Shown: positions 1-9,073, numbered from the stretch's first letter. The stretch: DNA of 64,000 bases from TMED88 sp964515335 (GCA_964515335.1 CAZETS010000002.1:1-64000); one strand, 5' to 3'. Translations and numbers: made by a program. The notes: generated by a model not told the origin, from the sequence alone.

Positions 1-169
1 TGAAGCACCGGCCGCAATGTTGACACTGGTACCGCTGGACCTTGCGGGGGTGGTGCGTCCGCGAGAAGAAGCCCTTCTTGCGAAAGCGCCAAGTCGCCGG
101 GTCGGCTCGGGAATCACAATCCGGGTTGGGGCAGAAGGGAGGTGTGCGTCCTGATCGATTTCTTGCCAT
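1..169 (-). CDS. Transposase-like zinc-ribbon protein, N-terminal part (runs off left edge)
   Basis: Translating the minus strand from the ATG at 169 gives 56 codons without a stop up to the window edge. The peptide has a CPNPDC knuckle at residues 13-18 and a CQHCGRCF knuckle at 49-56, separated by a basic stretch with Trp, Phe-Phe and His-His. This CxxxxC...CxxC layout is the zinc ribbon found at the N-terminus of IS1/InsA-like and related transposases, where it binds the element ends. The first codons (GCA AGA AAT CGA TCA GGA) are far more AT-rich than codons in neighbouring genes, which fits recent transfer. No inverted repeat marking an element end is visible in 170-219. A non-mobile zinc-ribbon regulator remains possible because only the N-terminus is seen. 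Confidence 0.6.
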   Translation of the reverse strand, partial: MARNRSGRTPPFCPNPDCDSRADPATWRFRKKGFFSRTHHPRKVQRYQCQHCGRCF

Positions 170-219
170 GAACCGAGATCAAGCAGAAATCATGCCAGGC
201 ACAATCCTCGATCCACTGT

Positions 220-1437
220 TCAGGGGATGCAGACCTCGGGCAGCGGGTGGCCGTAGAGCTTCGCGGCGTTCTGGTGGGTGATCATGCGGATCTCTTCGAC
301 AGGGAGATCGCCGAGCACGTCGTCGATCACACGCTGGGTATCGGGCCAGGTGCCGTCGCCGTGGGGGTAGTCGGACTCGAAGAGGATGTTCTCGACGCCG
401 ATCGTGTGGCGGGTCGAGACAGTCGACGGATCGTCGATCATGCAGAACCAGAAGTTCCGCCGCAGGCAATCGCTCGGTGAGATGCTCTCGTCGGGCCAGC
501 CGACCCCATAGCCCGAGCGCGCCATGATGTTGTCGAGGCGGTCGATCAGCATGGCGACCCAGCCGATTCCGCCCTCGGACATCGCCACCTTGAGATCGGG
601 ATAGCGCGCCGGCCAGCCGCTCCACAGCCACTCCGCACAGGACCCAATCGCGAGCTGCCCGAAGAGCGTCGCGCCGAGCTCGAGCATCGGCGCTCCCGGC
701 GGCATCTGGGCGAAGCCCGACGACCCGACGTGCAGATTCAGCACGGTGCCGGTCTCCGCGCAGGCGCGGACGATCGGCTCCCAGTGGGCGTCGAAGACGG
801 GCGGCAGGTCCTGCCGGTGGGGCTGCTCGGGCACCGTGACGGCCCGGAAGCCGCGTGCGGCGTTCCGGTAGATCTCACGCGCGCCCTCCTCGGGGTCGCT
901 GAGATAGGTGATACCCAGGGGCACGATGCGCTCGGGATACGGCGAGTACCACTCCTCGAACAGCCAGTCGTTCCAGGCGCGGGTGCACGCGATGCCGAGC
1001 TCGCGATCCTCGAGCAGGCTGAAGAGCGTGCCGCCGAAGCCGGTAACGCCGGATGGGAAGTTCACCGAGGCGTAGATCCCGCCGATGTCCATGTCCTTGA
1101 TGCGGTCCTTGATGGACCAGCACCCGGGGCGCACCTCGTCGAAGCGCGCGGGCTCGACCCGGTGGTCCTCCTGGGGCCGGCCGGCGACGCACATGAAGCC
1201 GACCTGGAAGTAGGGCTGGCCGTCGAGCACCCAGACCTCGTGCCCCTCCTCGGTCTCGATCACCCGGGGGCCGCGCTCGACGAACTTCCTCGGCAGCCGC
1301 CCCTCGAAGGTGTCCGGCGGCTCCATGAGATGGTCGTCTACCGAGATGAAGGTGTACTTGACATCGCGCGGCTCCGGATCGGGAAGCAGGGGCTTCGTCG
1401 CCGGTCGCTTGATGCCGAGCTTGATGACCTGGACCAT
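220..1437 (-). CDS. Amidohydrolase family protein (amidohydrolase_2, ACMSD-like)
   Basis: A 405-residue metal-dependent hydrolase/decarboxylase of the amidohydrolase_2 (TIM barrel) group. Visible motifs are VDDHLMEP at residues 33-40 (first metal-binding strand), LHVGS near 236, SEGGIGW near 285 and FESDYPH near 350, whose Asp is the usual catalytic/metal residue. The ATG at 1437 is preferred over an upstream one at 1491 because GGGGAGGA lies just 5' of it. It is the last gene of a minus-strand run after the PLP dehydratase, with a 72-bp gap. Members of this group decarboxylate or hydrolyse aromatic or cyclic acids; the substrate cannot be told from sequence. Confidence 0.85.
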   Translation of the reverse strand: MVQVIKLGIKRPATKPLLPDPEPRDVKYTFISVDDHLMEPPDTFEGRLPRKFVERGPRVIETEEGHEVWVLDGQPYFQVGFMCVAGRPQEDHRVEPARFDEVRPGCWSIKDRIKDMDIGGIYASVNFPSGVTGFGGTLFSLLEDRELGIACTRAWNDWLFEEWYSPYPERIVPLGITYLSDPEEGAREIYRNAARGFRAVTVPEQPHRQDLPPVFDAHWEPIVRACAETGTVLNLHVGSSGFAQMPPGAPMLELGATLFGQLAIGSCAEWLWSGWPARYPDLKVAMSEGGIGWVAMLIDRLDNIMARSGYGVGWPDESISPSDCLRRNFWFCMIDDPSTVSTRHTIGVENILFESDYPHGDGTWPDTQRVIDDVLGDLPVEEIRMITHQNAAKLYGHPLPEVCIP

Positions 1438-1509
1438 CGATCGATCCTCCCCGATTCGGGCCGTGCGTGCGCCGACATTGGCGCGACCCACTGGTGACGC
1501 GCGAGCATA

Positions 1510-2472
1510 TCACGCAGTCGCCGGGGCGGAGCCGGGCGCGCGCTCGAGCGCCGCCCGCAAGACCTCCGGCTCGACGTTGCCTCCGGAGAGCAGCACGCCA
1601 CAGCGGCCCCGCCCTTCTCGCAGCCCGAGTGCAAGCGAGGCGGCGCCCGACGGCTCGAGGACGAGCCGCAGCGCGTCCAGCGCAAAGGCCATCGCGTCGA
1701 GCATCTCGTCGTCGCTCACGCACTCGATCCGCTCGACGTAGTCACGCACGATCGGCCAGGTGAGCCGTCCCGGCCGCCGCACCCGCAGGCCGTCGGCGAT
1801 CGTCCGCGGTGGCGGCACGCTCACCCGCTCGCCCGCCGCCAGCGAGCGACGCGTGTCGTCGCCGTCCTCGGGCTCGCAGCCGACGATCGCCGTGTGTGGC
1901 GAAGTGCCGCGGATCGCGACCGCACAGCCCGCCATCAAGCCGCCGCCGCTGATGGGAGCGTAGAAGCGGTCGAGCGGGCCGACTTCCTCGAGCAGCTCGA
2001 GCGCTGCCGTGCCCTGCCCCGCGGCGACGGCCGGGTCGTCGAAGGGCTCGACGAGCGCAAAGCCGCGGGCCTCGGCGATCGAGCGCGCGCGCTCGGCCCG
2101 TTCGTCGCTGTCGGGTCCCACCACGACGATCTCCGCCCCATCCGCCTCGCTGCGCGCGCGCTTGCGGGCCGGGGCGTCGGCGGGCAGCACGACGACCGCC
2201 GGAACGCCGAGCAGGCGCGCGGCGCGTGCCACCGCCTGGGCGTGATTGCCCGAAGAGTGCGCGACCACGCCCGGGCAGCCGGCGCCGAGCTCGAGCAGCT
2301 TGTTGACGGCTCCGCGAAGCTTGAAGGCGCCGGTCGGCTGGAGGGATTCGGCTTTGCAGAGAAGCTCACCGCGCGAGCCGAGCGAGTGCCGCAGCACGGG
2401 CGTCCTCACCACGTAGGGTCCGATGCGCGAGGCCGCGTCGCGAATGCGCTCGATCGTCAGCTCCGAAGACAT
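1510..2472 (-). CDS. Pyridoxal-phosphate threonine/serine dehydratase-like protein
   Basis: A 320-residue fold-type II PLP enzyme related to biosynthetic/catabolic threonine dehydratases and serine racemases. Lys51 in GAFKLRGA is the Schiff-base lysine. SSGNHAQ at 73-79 binds the substrate carboxylate, ISGGGLMAG near 172-180 is the phosphate-cup glycine loop, and SGGNVE near the C-terminus contacts the pyridine ring. It has no C-terminal ACT regulatory domain, so it resembles the short catabolic or racemase form and not IlvA. It starts 28 bp after the ABC ATPase stop and probably shares its transcript. Dehydratase or racemase activity on serine, threonine or a hydroxylated analogue is plausible. 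Confidence 0.85.
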   Translation of the reverse strand: MSSELTIERIRDAASRIGPYVVRTPVLRHSLGSRGELLCKAESLQPTGAFKLRGAVNKLLELGAGCPGVVAHSSGNHAQAVARAARLLGVPAVVVLPADAPARKRARSEADGAEIVVVGPDSDERAERARSIAEARGFALVEPFDDPAVAAGQGTAALELLEEVGPLDRFYAPISGGGLMAGCAVAIRGTSPHTAIVGCEPEDGDDTRRSLAAGERVSVPPPRTIADGLRVRRPGRLTWPIVRDYVERIECVSDDEMLDAMAFALDALRLVLEPSGAASLALGLREGRGRCGVLLSGGNVEPEVLRAALERAPGSAPATA

Positions 2473-2500
2473 CGCACCCCGTCGCCCGAGTCAGCCGACC

Positions 2501-3190
2501 TCAGCGGCGCTCATCTTTCGCCACCCGCCCGTCCACGACGTGCACGATGCGGCGCGCGCGCTCCATCACGCGCGAGTCGTGGGTCGAGAACACGAAGGTC
2601 GCCGCCCGCTCGCGGTTGAGCTGCTCCATCAGATCGAGCAACTGATCGGCCGTCTCGGAGTCGACGTTCGCGGTGGGCTCGTCTGCGAGCACCACGGCCG
2701 GGTCCGGTGCCAGCGCCCGGGCGATGGCGACGCGCTGCTGCTGGCCGCCGGAGAGCTCGGCCGGCCGCCGGTCCTCGAGCCCCGCCAGACCGACCTCGCC
2801 GAGCAGCCCCATCACCCGCTCGCGCCGCTCGGCGTCGGGCACGTTCTGCAGCGACAGCACCAGCTCGGCATTCTCGTAGGCGGTGAGCACCGGAAGCAGG
2901 TTGTAGGACTGGAACACGAAGCCGATGCGGTCGCGCCGCCGGCGGGCCCGGGCGCGCCGGTCGAGGCTCGCCAGGTCGACGCCCTCCAGCAGCACGCGAC
3001 CCCGGGTCGGCGCGTCCAGAGCGCCGGCCAGGTTGAGGACCGTCGTCTTCCCCGACCCCGACGGCCCGCAGAGCGCCGTGAACTCGCCCCGCTCGACGAT
3101 CAGGTCGAGCCCCCGCAGCGCCCGCACCTCGAGGTTGCCCTGGCGGTACGTCTTGTAGACAGCGTCGAGCTCGACGATCGGCTCCGCCAT
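2501..3190 (-). CDS. ABC transporter ATP-binding protein, LolD/MacB type
   Basis: A 229-residue ATPase. The Walker A motif is GPSGSGKTT (42-50), the signature LSGGQQQR lies near 146-153, Walker B with ADEPTANVD lies near 167-175, and the switch His is in FSTHD. This compact LolD/MacB/FtsE-type ATPase works with FtsX-fold permeases that extract molecules from the inner membrane or periplasm instead of moving them through a channel. A GGGAGGAGAGG ribosome site precedes the ATG. The two FtsX-type permeases lie directly upstream on the same strand with 31- and 34-bp gaps, so the three genes form a complete transporter. Confidence 0.93.
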   Translation of the reverse strand: MAEPIVELDAVYKTYRQGNLEVRALRGLDLIVERGEFTALCGPSGSGKTTVLNLAGALDAPTRGRVLLEGVDLASLDRRARARRRRDRIGFVFQSYNLLPVLTAYENAELVLSLQNVPDAERRERVMGLLGEVGLAGLEDRRPAELSGGQQQRVAIARALAPDPAVVLADEPTANVDSETADQLLDLMEQLNRERAATFVFSTHDSRVMERARRIVHVVDGRVAKDERR

Positions 3191-3221
3191 TTCGTGCCTC
3201 TCCTCCCGGCCCGGCGGCCGT

Positions 3222-4472
3222 CTAGCCTATCCGGATCGCGTCGACCGGCTCGACGCGCCCGGCCCGCCAGGCCGGATAGAGGCCCGCGAGCAGCGTGGCG
3301 ACGAGCACGGCGACGGCGATCGCCATCAGGTTCGACGGCTCGATGGCGGCGTAGAGCATGGGGGTGATCGCCACTCCGGCCACCTCCATGCCGCCGGTGT
3401 CCCCGCCCATCATCCCGGACATGTCCACGCCGCGGGTCGCGAGGTACCAGTAGGGCATTGCCGTGACCGCAGCGGCGGCGAGCAGACCGAAGAGACCGAT
3501 CCACAGGCTCTCGCCCATCACCAGAGCGAAGAGCCGGCCCGGCGAGAAGCCGACGGCGAGCAGGACTCCGAACTCGCGCAGCCGCTCCATGACCGAAACG
3601 AAGAGCGTATTGAAGATGCCCGCCGCGATCAGGATCAACATCACGACTTCCATGAAACGCGCCCCCGCCACCTTCATCGCGATGAACCCGGCGAGCTCGG
3701 GCTGCGCCTCGTTCCAGGCCAGCACCCCGAGCTCGCCGTCGATCGCGCCCCCGAGCCGCTCGGCGACACGCGCCGCGTGCCGCTGATCCTCCAGGAAGAC
3801 GGCCACCTGCAGCGACTCGTCCCGGTCGTAGCGCAGCACGTCGCGCATCCGCCCGATCGGAACCAGTGCCAGCGCCCCGTCGACCGACGGCGCCCCGGTG
3901 CGCACGATGCCGGTGACTCGCGCCGCCTCCTGGACGATCTCGCCGTGCTTGTCGGTCAGCGAAAAGACCACCTTGCGGCCGAGTCCCGCGTGCAGGTTCT
4001 CGGCGAGCCCGGCCCCGAGCACGATGCCGCGCTCGTGCGAGTGCGAGGGAGCCTCGCCCTCGGCCACGGCCTCCAGGATCGAAAGCGTGCTGACGTCCTC
4101 TTCCTCGGGCGCGTAGGCGACGAAACCGGCCCCGTAGCTGCGACCGGCGCTCGACACCATGAAGGCGCCACTGATACGCTGCACCACCGCGGTCACGTCC
4201 TCGTCGCGACGCGCCCGTGCCGCCACCTCTCCCGCCCGCACCACGCTGTTGCCGAGGGTCGGGCTGTCCTGGTAGGCGGCATTCTGCACCGTCACGTGCC
4301 CCGCCCCCATGCGGGCCGCGAGGTCGATCATGCGGCGCCAGTTGCTGTCGCCGATGGCCGTCATCAAGACGGCCAGCATCGTGCCGAAGGCGATCGACGA
4401 GAGCGTGATCAGCGTTCGCCGCCGATTGCGCCAGAGGTTGCGGCGGGCCATCGAGAGCAGGTTCGGATGCAT
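3222..4472 (-). CDS. ABC transporter permease, FtsX/LolC-E family (first)
   Basis: A 416-residue permease with the MacB/FtsX layout. One N-terminal membrane helix follows a basic RNLWRNRRRT segment, then comes a large periplasmic domain (about 45-260), then three C-terminal helices (about 275-400) in the FtsX domain. It ends in the usual YPAWRAGRVEPVDAIR segment. GAGGAG sits about 8 nt before the ATG. It shares architecture but limited identity with the next permease, as LolC and LolE do. It could belong to a lipoprotein-release system or to a MacB-like exporter; the lack of an adjacent membrane-fusion protein favours the Lol-like reading. Confidence 0.88.
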   Translation of the reverse strand: MHPNLLSMARRNLWRNRRRTLITLSSIAFGTMLAVLMTAIGDSNWRRMIDLAARMGAGHVTVQNAAYQDSPTLGNSVVRAGEVAARARRDEDVTAVVQRISGAFMVSSAGRSYGAGFVAYAPEEEDVSTLSILEAVAEGEAPSHSHERGIVLGAGLAENLHAGLGRKVVFSLTDKHGEIVQEAARVTGIVRTGAPSVDGALALVPIGRMRDVLRYDRDESLQVAVFLEDQRHAARVAERLGGAIDGELGVLAWNEAQPELAGFIAMKVAGARFMEVVMLILIAAGIFNTLFVSVMERLREFGVLLAVGFSPGRLFALVMGESLWIGLFGLLAAAAVTAMPYWYLATRGVDMSGMMGGDTGGMEVAGVAITPMLYAAIEPSNLMAIAVAVLVATLLAGLYPAWRAGRVEPVDAIRIG

Positions 4473-4506
4473 GCTTCGCTCCTCGCGGCGGGCGGATCGC
4501 CCCGCC

Positions 4507-5721
4507 TCAGTGCGTGCGCATCGCGTCCACGGGCCGGATCACCGCGGCCCGGGCCGCAGGATACGCGACCGCCAGGCAGACGATGCCGACGAGCGCAAAG
4601 ACCGGCGTCACGAACGCCGCCGGTGTCATGATCCCGTACCAGCGATCGTCGAGCGCGAGCCCCATCACCGAAGTGCCCGCGAGCGTCCCCATGTCGATCC
4701 CGTAGCGCTCGAGCAGCACCACCCCGGGCCAGCCGAGCAGCAGGCCGATCGCGATCGCGATCCCGGCCTGGATGCCGCTCTCGAGCCACACCATGGCCAG
4801 CACCTCCACCGGCCCCGCGCCCAGCGCCTTGAGGATGCCGAACTCGCGCACCCGCTCGAACACCGCCATCAGCATGGCGTTCAGGATCAGGATGCCGATC
4901 GCCAAGTAGACGATCACGAACATCACGATCATCGCGCTGCGCGCCGAGTCGAGCATGGAGGCGAGCGTGGGCACGAGCTGACGCCAGGTCTTGACGTCGA
5001 GCCCCGGCACCAGGGTCCGCACGTCGCCGGCCACCGGCTCGAGCTCGTCGCCCTCCGACCGGCGCACCACGATCTGGTGTGCGCCGTCCGAGACCGCCAT
5101 CAGCTCGCGATAGGCCGAGTCGGTCATGAAGATCGCCGTGCGATCCGTGACGTCGCCCACGTTGGCCAGGATGCCGACCACCGTGTAGAGACCGTACGCC
5201 ATGCCGCCGTCCGCCCCCTGACTCAGCACGAAGAGCTCGTCGCCGAGCGACGCGCCGAGGGTCCGCACCAACCGCCGGCCGAGCACCACCGCAGCGGCGT
5301 CGTCGGCACGCAGCCAACGGCCCTCGAGCAGGTGCTCGTGGATGCGCGACACCTCGCGCTCGCGCTCCACGTCGATTCCTCTGAGCGATGCGCCCGCCGA
5401 CGACTCGTCGACCGCGGCCAGCCCCCAGGCGAGCAGCCGGGGCGCGGCGCGCAGACCCGCCCTACTGAGCGAAACGAGCACGGCGGCCGGGTCCTCGATG
5501 CGCGAGTGGACCGAGGGGTCACGCTCGTAGTCGAGGGCGAAGATCTGCATGTCGCCGAGCTCGAGCTCGAGAATCCGCCTCTCCATGCCGACCAGGTAGC
5601 CCTCGAGCAGAGACGCGTAGAGGATCATGACGAGCAGACCGAGCGCCATCGCGCCGATCGTCACACCCGAGCGACGCGCGTTGCGCCAGACGTTGCGCCA
5701 GGCGATCCGAAGCAGCCGCAT
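4507..5721 (-). CDS. ABC transporter permease, FtsX/LolC-E family (second)
   Basis: A 404-residue partner of the permease at 3222-4472. It has an N-terminal helix after the basic RIAWRNVWRNARRSG, a periplasmic domain of about 200 residues, three C-terminal FtsX-domain helices, and the closing YPAARAAVIRPVDAMR motif. The reading frame stays open far upstream, but the ATG at 5721 is chosen because the homologous N-terminus begins there and a G-rich ribosome site precedes it. It is the first gene of the permease-permease-ATPase set. Role and topology are inferred from family knowledge; the cargo is unknown. Confidence 0.87.
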   Translation of the reverse strand: MRLLRIAWRNVWRNARRSGVTIGAMALGLLVMILYASLLEGYLVGMERRILELELGDMQIFALDYERDPSVHSRIEDPAAVLVSLSRAGLRAAPRLLAWGLAAVDESSAGASLRGIDVEREREVSRIHEHLLEGRWLRADDAAAVVLGRRLVRTLGASLGDELFVLSQGADGGMAYGLYTVVGILANVGDVTDRTAIFMTDSAYRELMAVSDGAHQIVVRRSEGDELEPVAGDVRTLVPGLDVKTWRQLVPTLASMLDSARSAMIVMFVIVYLAIGILILNAMLMAVFERVREFGILKALGAGPVEVLAMVWLESGIQAGIAIAIGLLLGWPGVVLLERYGIDMGTLAGTSVMGLALDDRWYGIMTPAAFVTPVFALVGIVCLAVAYPAARAAVIRPVDAMRTH

Positions 5722-5780
5722 CGTCCCCCCACCACTCCCGGCGAAGGCGCGAGCCGCCGCCGAAGACCGAGCGTCGCGCC

Positions 5781-6650
5781 CTATTCGGGACGACGCGCGC
5801 TCACCAGCCAGGCCGCCGCGTCCATCACCACACCGTCGCCGTCGTAGTAGGGCTCGAGCACCTCCGTCATGGAGGCCTTCACGGCGGCCGCGACCGCTTC
5901 CGGGTCCTCGGCCTGACGCAGCGCGGCGCCGGCAGGGCCCATCTGCATCAGGAAATCGACGATCCGATCCATGCCGCGACCGGCTCCGATGGTGAGCTTG
6001 CGCTCGATGGGCGTCGCCTCGTAGTCCGCGAAGCCCCCGGCCCCGATGAGACCACCGACGCGCTCGGGATCGGCGAAGGCGAACGGCCCGGGCGCCGTCG
6101 GGTCCGAGGGCCTCGGGATCTCGACGTGCTTCGCGGCGGCGGCCGCCGGAACCATCATCCACGGATTGCGGCCGATCTCCTGCCAGCACGCGAAGACCAG
6201 GCGCCCACCCGGCCGCAGAGCCGACAACAGGTTGGCGAAGGCCGCCGCCGGATCCTCGAAGAACATCACGCCGAAGCGAGAGAAGGCGAGATCGAAGGCG
6301 CCGGGCTCGAATGCATGGGTCTGCGCGTCGGCCTGGACGAAGCCGATCGACGCATCCCCGGCTTCAGCGGCGCGACGCTGGGCATCGGCGAGCATCGGAC
6401 CCGAAACGTCGACGCCCAGCACCCGGCCCGCCGGGCCCACCCGCCGGGCCAGCTCGACCGTCGTCTGGCCGCACCCACAGCCGATGTCGAGCACGCGTTC
6501 GCCCCCGCCGGGCTCCGCGGCGTCCATGGCCGCGAGTCCGACCGGCGCGATCTGGGCGTCGATCACATCGCCGAGTTCGGCCCACTTCGGCCCGCTGACC
6601 TCGTTCCAGTAGGTGATCTGCTCGGCGTTCGCGGTCCTGGCTTCGGACAT
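5781..6650 (-). CDS. Class I SAM-dependent methyltransferase
   Basis: A 289-residue methyltransferase with motif I DIGCGCGQTT at 55-64 and the acidic GVDVSGPM ribose-binding strand that follows. It also has AFSRFGVMFFEDP and LRPGGRLVF segments typical of the Methyltransf_11/25 (UbiE/Coq5-like) group. An ATG 42 bp further upstream is possible, but the one at 6650 has AAGGAG about 9 nt 5' of it. It lies between the amidase (49-bp gap) and the ABC permease (59-bp gap) on the same strand. The substrate is not predictable. Confidence 0.88.
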   Translation of the reverse strand: MSEARTANAEQITYWNEVSGPKWAELGDVIDAQIAPVGLAAMDAAEPGGGERVLDIGCGCGQTTVELARRVGPAGRVLGVDVSGPMLADAQRRAAEAGDASIGFVQADAQTHAFEPGAFDLAFSRFGVMFFEDPAAAFANLLSALRPGGRLVFACWQEIGRNPWMMVPAAAAAKHVEIPRPSDPTAPGPFAFADPERVGGLIGAGGFADYEATPIERKLTIGAGRGMDRIVDFLMQMGPAGAALRQAEDPEAVAAAVKASMTEVLEPYYDGDGVVMDAAAWLVSARRPE

Positions 6651-6699
6651 CGGGCTGTCTCCTTGCGGGCGGGGAATGCGCGAGCGTGACACCGGCCCC

Positions 6700-8094
6700 T
6701 CAGTAGCCCGGCGCGTGCCGCGGCCAGGGGAACGTCTGTTCCGCGATGCGGGCCAGCCGGAGCGCGACGTCGTCGGCGTGTCGCCGCGTCATGATCTGCA
6801 GTCCGATCGGCAGCCCGTCGGCGGAGAGGCCGGCGGGCACCGAGACGGCGGGGTTCCAGCAGAGATTGGCGAGCATCGTGAACGGCACCGCCATGGCGCC
6901 CGCTACCGGGCGACCGTCGATCTCGCCAGGCGGCGGCCCCTCGGCGACGTGGGCCGGTGTCGCCGTGGTGGGCATCAGCAGCACGTCGATGCCCTCGAAG
7001 ATCCCGGCGACGCTCTCCTCGAGCGCGGTGCGGGCGCGCAGGACCTTCACGTACCACGGCAGCGATAGACGATTCGTGACCTCGAGGCTCTTGCGGATGT
7101 TGCCGCCGAACTCCCCGGCCCGACTCGGCCAGTCGCCGTCCTGGACGTGCAGCCACAGGTCGATCGCGCTCGAGTTCGACCAGGCGTCGAAGAGATCGTG
7201 CAGATCGAGCGCGACCTCGCTGCGCCTGAGCCGCGCCGCGTCGATCAGCTTCTCGGCAGCCGCCGAGCACCGCTCCCTCACGTCCGGGTCGACGGCCGCG
7301 AAGCCCAGGTCGGGCGACCACATGGCTCGCAGGCCGGCCACGTCGAGCTGCTCGATGGCGTTCTCGTACGAGAGGCCGGGGTCGGGCAGCGAGGTGCGGT
7401 CGCGATCGTCCGGCCCGCTGGCCACGTCGAGGTGCCGCGCGGCATCGCGCACGGTGGTGGTGAGCGCGCCCCAGACGGCGGTCTGCGAGGTCGTCGCGCC
7501 CTCGCGTGGAATGCGCCCGAAGCTCGGCTTGTGGCCGACCAGCCCCGAGTAGCCGGCGGGAATGCGCGTCGAGCCGCCGCCGTCGCCCGCGGTCGCGAAG
7601 GACACGAGCCCGGCGGCCACGGCCGACGCCGATCCGCCGCTCGACCCGCCCGGCGTGCACTCGAGGTTCCAGGGATTGCGGGCCACCCCCCAGGCCCTCG
7701 ACCGCGTCCAGCTGAGTGCACCGAACTCGGGAGACGCCGTCACCCCGACCGGCACCGCGCCGGCCGCGCGCAGCCGCCCCACGTGGACGCTGTCTCGCTG
7801 CTCGGCCGGGCCGCCCTTGTAGCGCTGCGAGCCCCAGCTGAGCGGCAGTCCCGCGCAGGGATCCGCGTCCTTGACGCCGAAGGGCACGCCGGCGAGCGGG
7901 CCCGCCTCCTCGCCCCGCGCGATCGCCTCGTCGACCCGGTCGGCCTCGGCGAGGGCGAGCGCGCGGTCGACGACCACGAACGCGCCAAGGCGGTCGTTGT
8001 GCTCGGCGATGCGCGCGAGTGCTTCCTCGACGCACGCGCGGGCGCAGCGTTCACCGCTGCGAATCTGCTCGGCCTGCTCGACGATGGTCTCCAC
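6700..8094 (-). CDS. Amidase signature family amidase
   Basis: A 464-residue amidase-signature (Ser-cisSer-Lys) hydrolase. The triad is visible: Lys75 in PFGVKDADP, the cis-Ser in GGSSGGS (149-155) and the nucleophile Ser175 in GDGGGSTRIPA. The frame stays open upstream, but the start is taken as the GTG at 8094, where GAGGAG lies 5-6 nt 5' and the family N-terminus begins. It is divergent from the enoyl-CoA hydratase, with 73 bp between the starts. It has no GatB/GatC partner, so it is more likely a catabolic amidase than the tRNA amidotransferase subunit. Confidence 0.9.
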   Translation of the reverse strand: METIVEQAEQIRSGERCARACVEEALARIAEHNDRLGAFVVVDRALALAEADRVDEAIARGEEAGPLAGVPFGVKDADPCAGLPLSWGSQRYKGGPAEQRDSVHVGRLRAAGAVPVGVTASPEFGALSWTRSRAWGVARNPWNLECTPGGSSGGSASAVAAGLVSFATAGDGGGSTRIPAGYSGLVGHKPSFGRIPREGATTSQTAVWGALTTTVRDAARHLDVASGPDDRDRTSLPDPGLSYENAIEQLDVAGLRAMWSPDLGFAAVDPDVRERCSAAAEKLIDAARLRRSEVALDLHDLFDAWSNSSAIDLWLHVQDGDWPSRAGEFGGNIRKSLEVTNRLSLPWYVKVLRARTALEESVAGIFEGIDVLLMPTTATPAHVAEGPPPGEIDGRPVAGAMAVPFTMLANLCWNPAVSVPAGLSADGLPIGLQIMTRRHADDVALRLARIAEQTFPWPRHAPGY

Positions 8095-8167
8095 GTCATC
8101 TCCTCGTGCGCTGATCGATGGTAGCGTCCTTCCTCCCCGCCCTCGTGTGGGCCTTCGAGGAGACCCC

Positions 8168-8950
8168 ATGTTCGAAACGATCACGACCGAAACGGACCGC
8201 GCAATCGGACGCCTCACCCTGAACCGGCCCGACAAGCTCAACCCGCTCTCGACCCAGACGCTCGGCGAGCTGGCGGCGGCCGCGCGCTGGTTCGACGAGC
8301 AGCGCGACGTCAAGGTGGTGATCGTGAGCGGCGCCGGTCGCGCCTTCTCGGCGGGCGCCGACCTCGGAACCTTCTCCGGGTCGGGGATGCTCGGCGACCG
8401 GGAGATCTCCTCGCGGGAGGCCGCCGACACCGGCCGCGAGATGGCGGACGCCCTCGAATCCATGCGCCCGCTCAGCATCGCGTCGATCCACGGCTGGTGC
8501 GTGGGCGGCGGGCTCGTGCTCGCCGCCGCCTGCGACCTGCGCGTCGCCTCCGAGGAGGCCCGCTTCTCGATCCCCGAGGTCGACCTCGGGATACCCCTGG
8601 CGTGGGGCGGCATCCCGCGGCTGGTGCGCGAGATCGGACCGGCGCTCACCAAGGAGCTGGTGCTCACGTGCCGGCCCTTCGACGCGACCGAGGCCCACGG
8701 CGCCGGCTTCCTCAATCGCGTCGTGCCCGAGAGCCGCCTCGAGGCGACCGTCGAAGAGCTGGCGCGCTCGCTGGCCGCCAAGGCTGGACACACCCTGTTC
8801 TCGACCAAGCGACACGTCAACGCGGTCACCGACCAGATGGTGGGCACCATGCGCAGCTGGTCGGACGCCGACGGTCTGGTCACGGCACTCGGCGACGACG
8901 AGTGCGCCGAGGCCAGGCGGTCCTACCTGGCAAGCCGAAAGAGCGGCTGA
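8168..8950 (+). CDS. Enoyl-CoA hydratase/isomerase (crotonase) family protein
   Basis: A 260-residue crotonase-fold protein. SAGADL (61-66) forms half of the oxyanion hole and GWCVGGG (109-115) the other half. At the position of the first catalytic Glu of classical hydratases (the E of GGGxE) it has Val117. The second, in FSIPEVDLG, is kept as Glu137. A single acid at this site is what delta3,delta2-enoyl-CoA isomerases use, so isomerase or another crotonase reaction is more likely than standard hydration. GAGGAG precedes the ATG. It is divergent from the amidase. Confidence 0.87.
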   Translation: MFETITTETDRAIGRLTLNRPDKLNPLSTQTLGELAAAARWFDEQRDVKVVIVSGAGRAFSAGADLGTFSGSGMLGDREISSREAADTGREMADALESMRPLSIASIHGWCVGGGLVLAAACDLRVASEEARFSIPEVDLGIPLAWGGIPRLVREIGPALTKELVLTCRPFDATEAHGAGFLNRVVPESRLEATVEELARSLAAKAGHTLFSTKRHVNAVTDQMVGTMRSWSDADGLVTALGDDECAEARRSYLASRKSG

Positions 8951-8985
8951 CCGCAGCGGGCCGGCGGATATGATCGGAGAGAGCC

Positions 8986-9013
8986 CCTCGGGTGACAAAA
9001 AAGTCCCCCGAGG
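8986..9013 (+). terminator. Strong stem-loop after the crotonase gene
   Basis: Two 11-nt arms (8986-8996 and 9003-9013) pair at 10 of 11 positions around a loop of six A residues, 35 bp after the stop codon of the crotonase gene. There is no T-run after it on the plus strand, so it is either an imperfect intrinsic terminator, an mRNA-stabilising hairpin or a Rho-assisted end. Confidence 0.5.
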
Positions 9014-9073
9014 TGTCCGATTCCGAGGAATATCCGCCTGAGTCGAAAATATCCGGACACAATCCGGGTGAAC

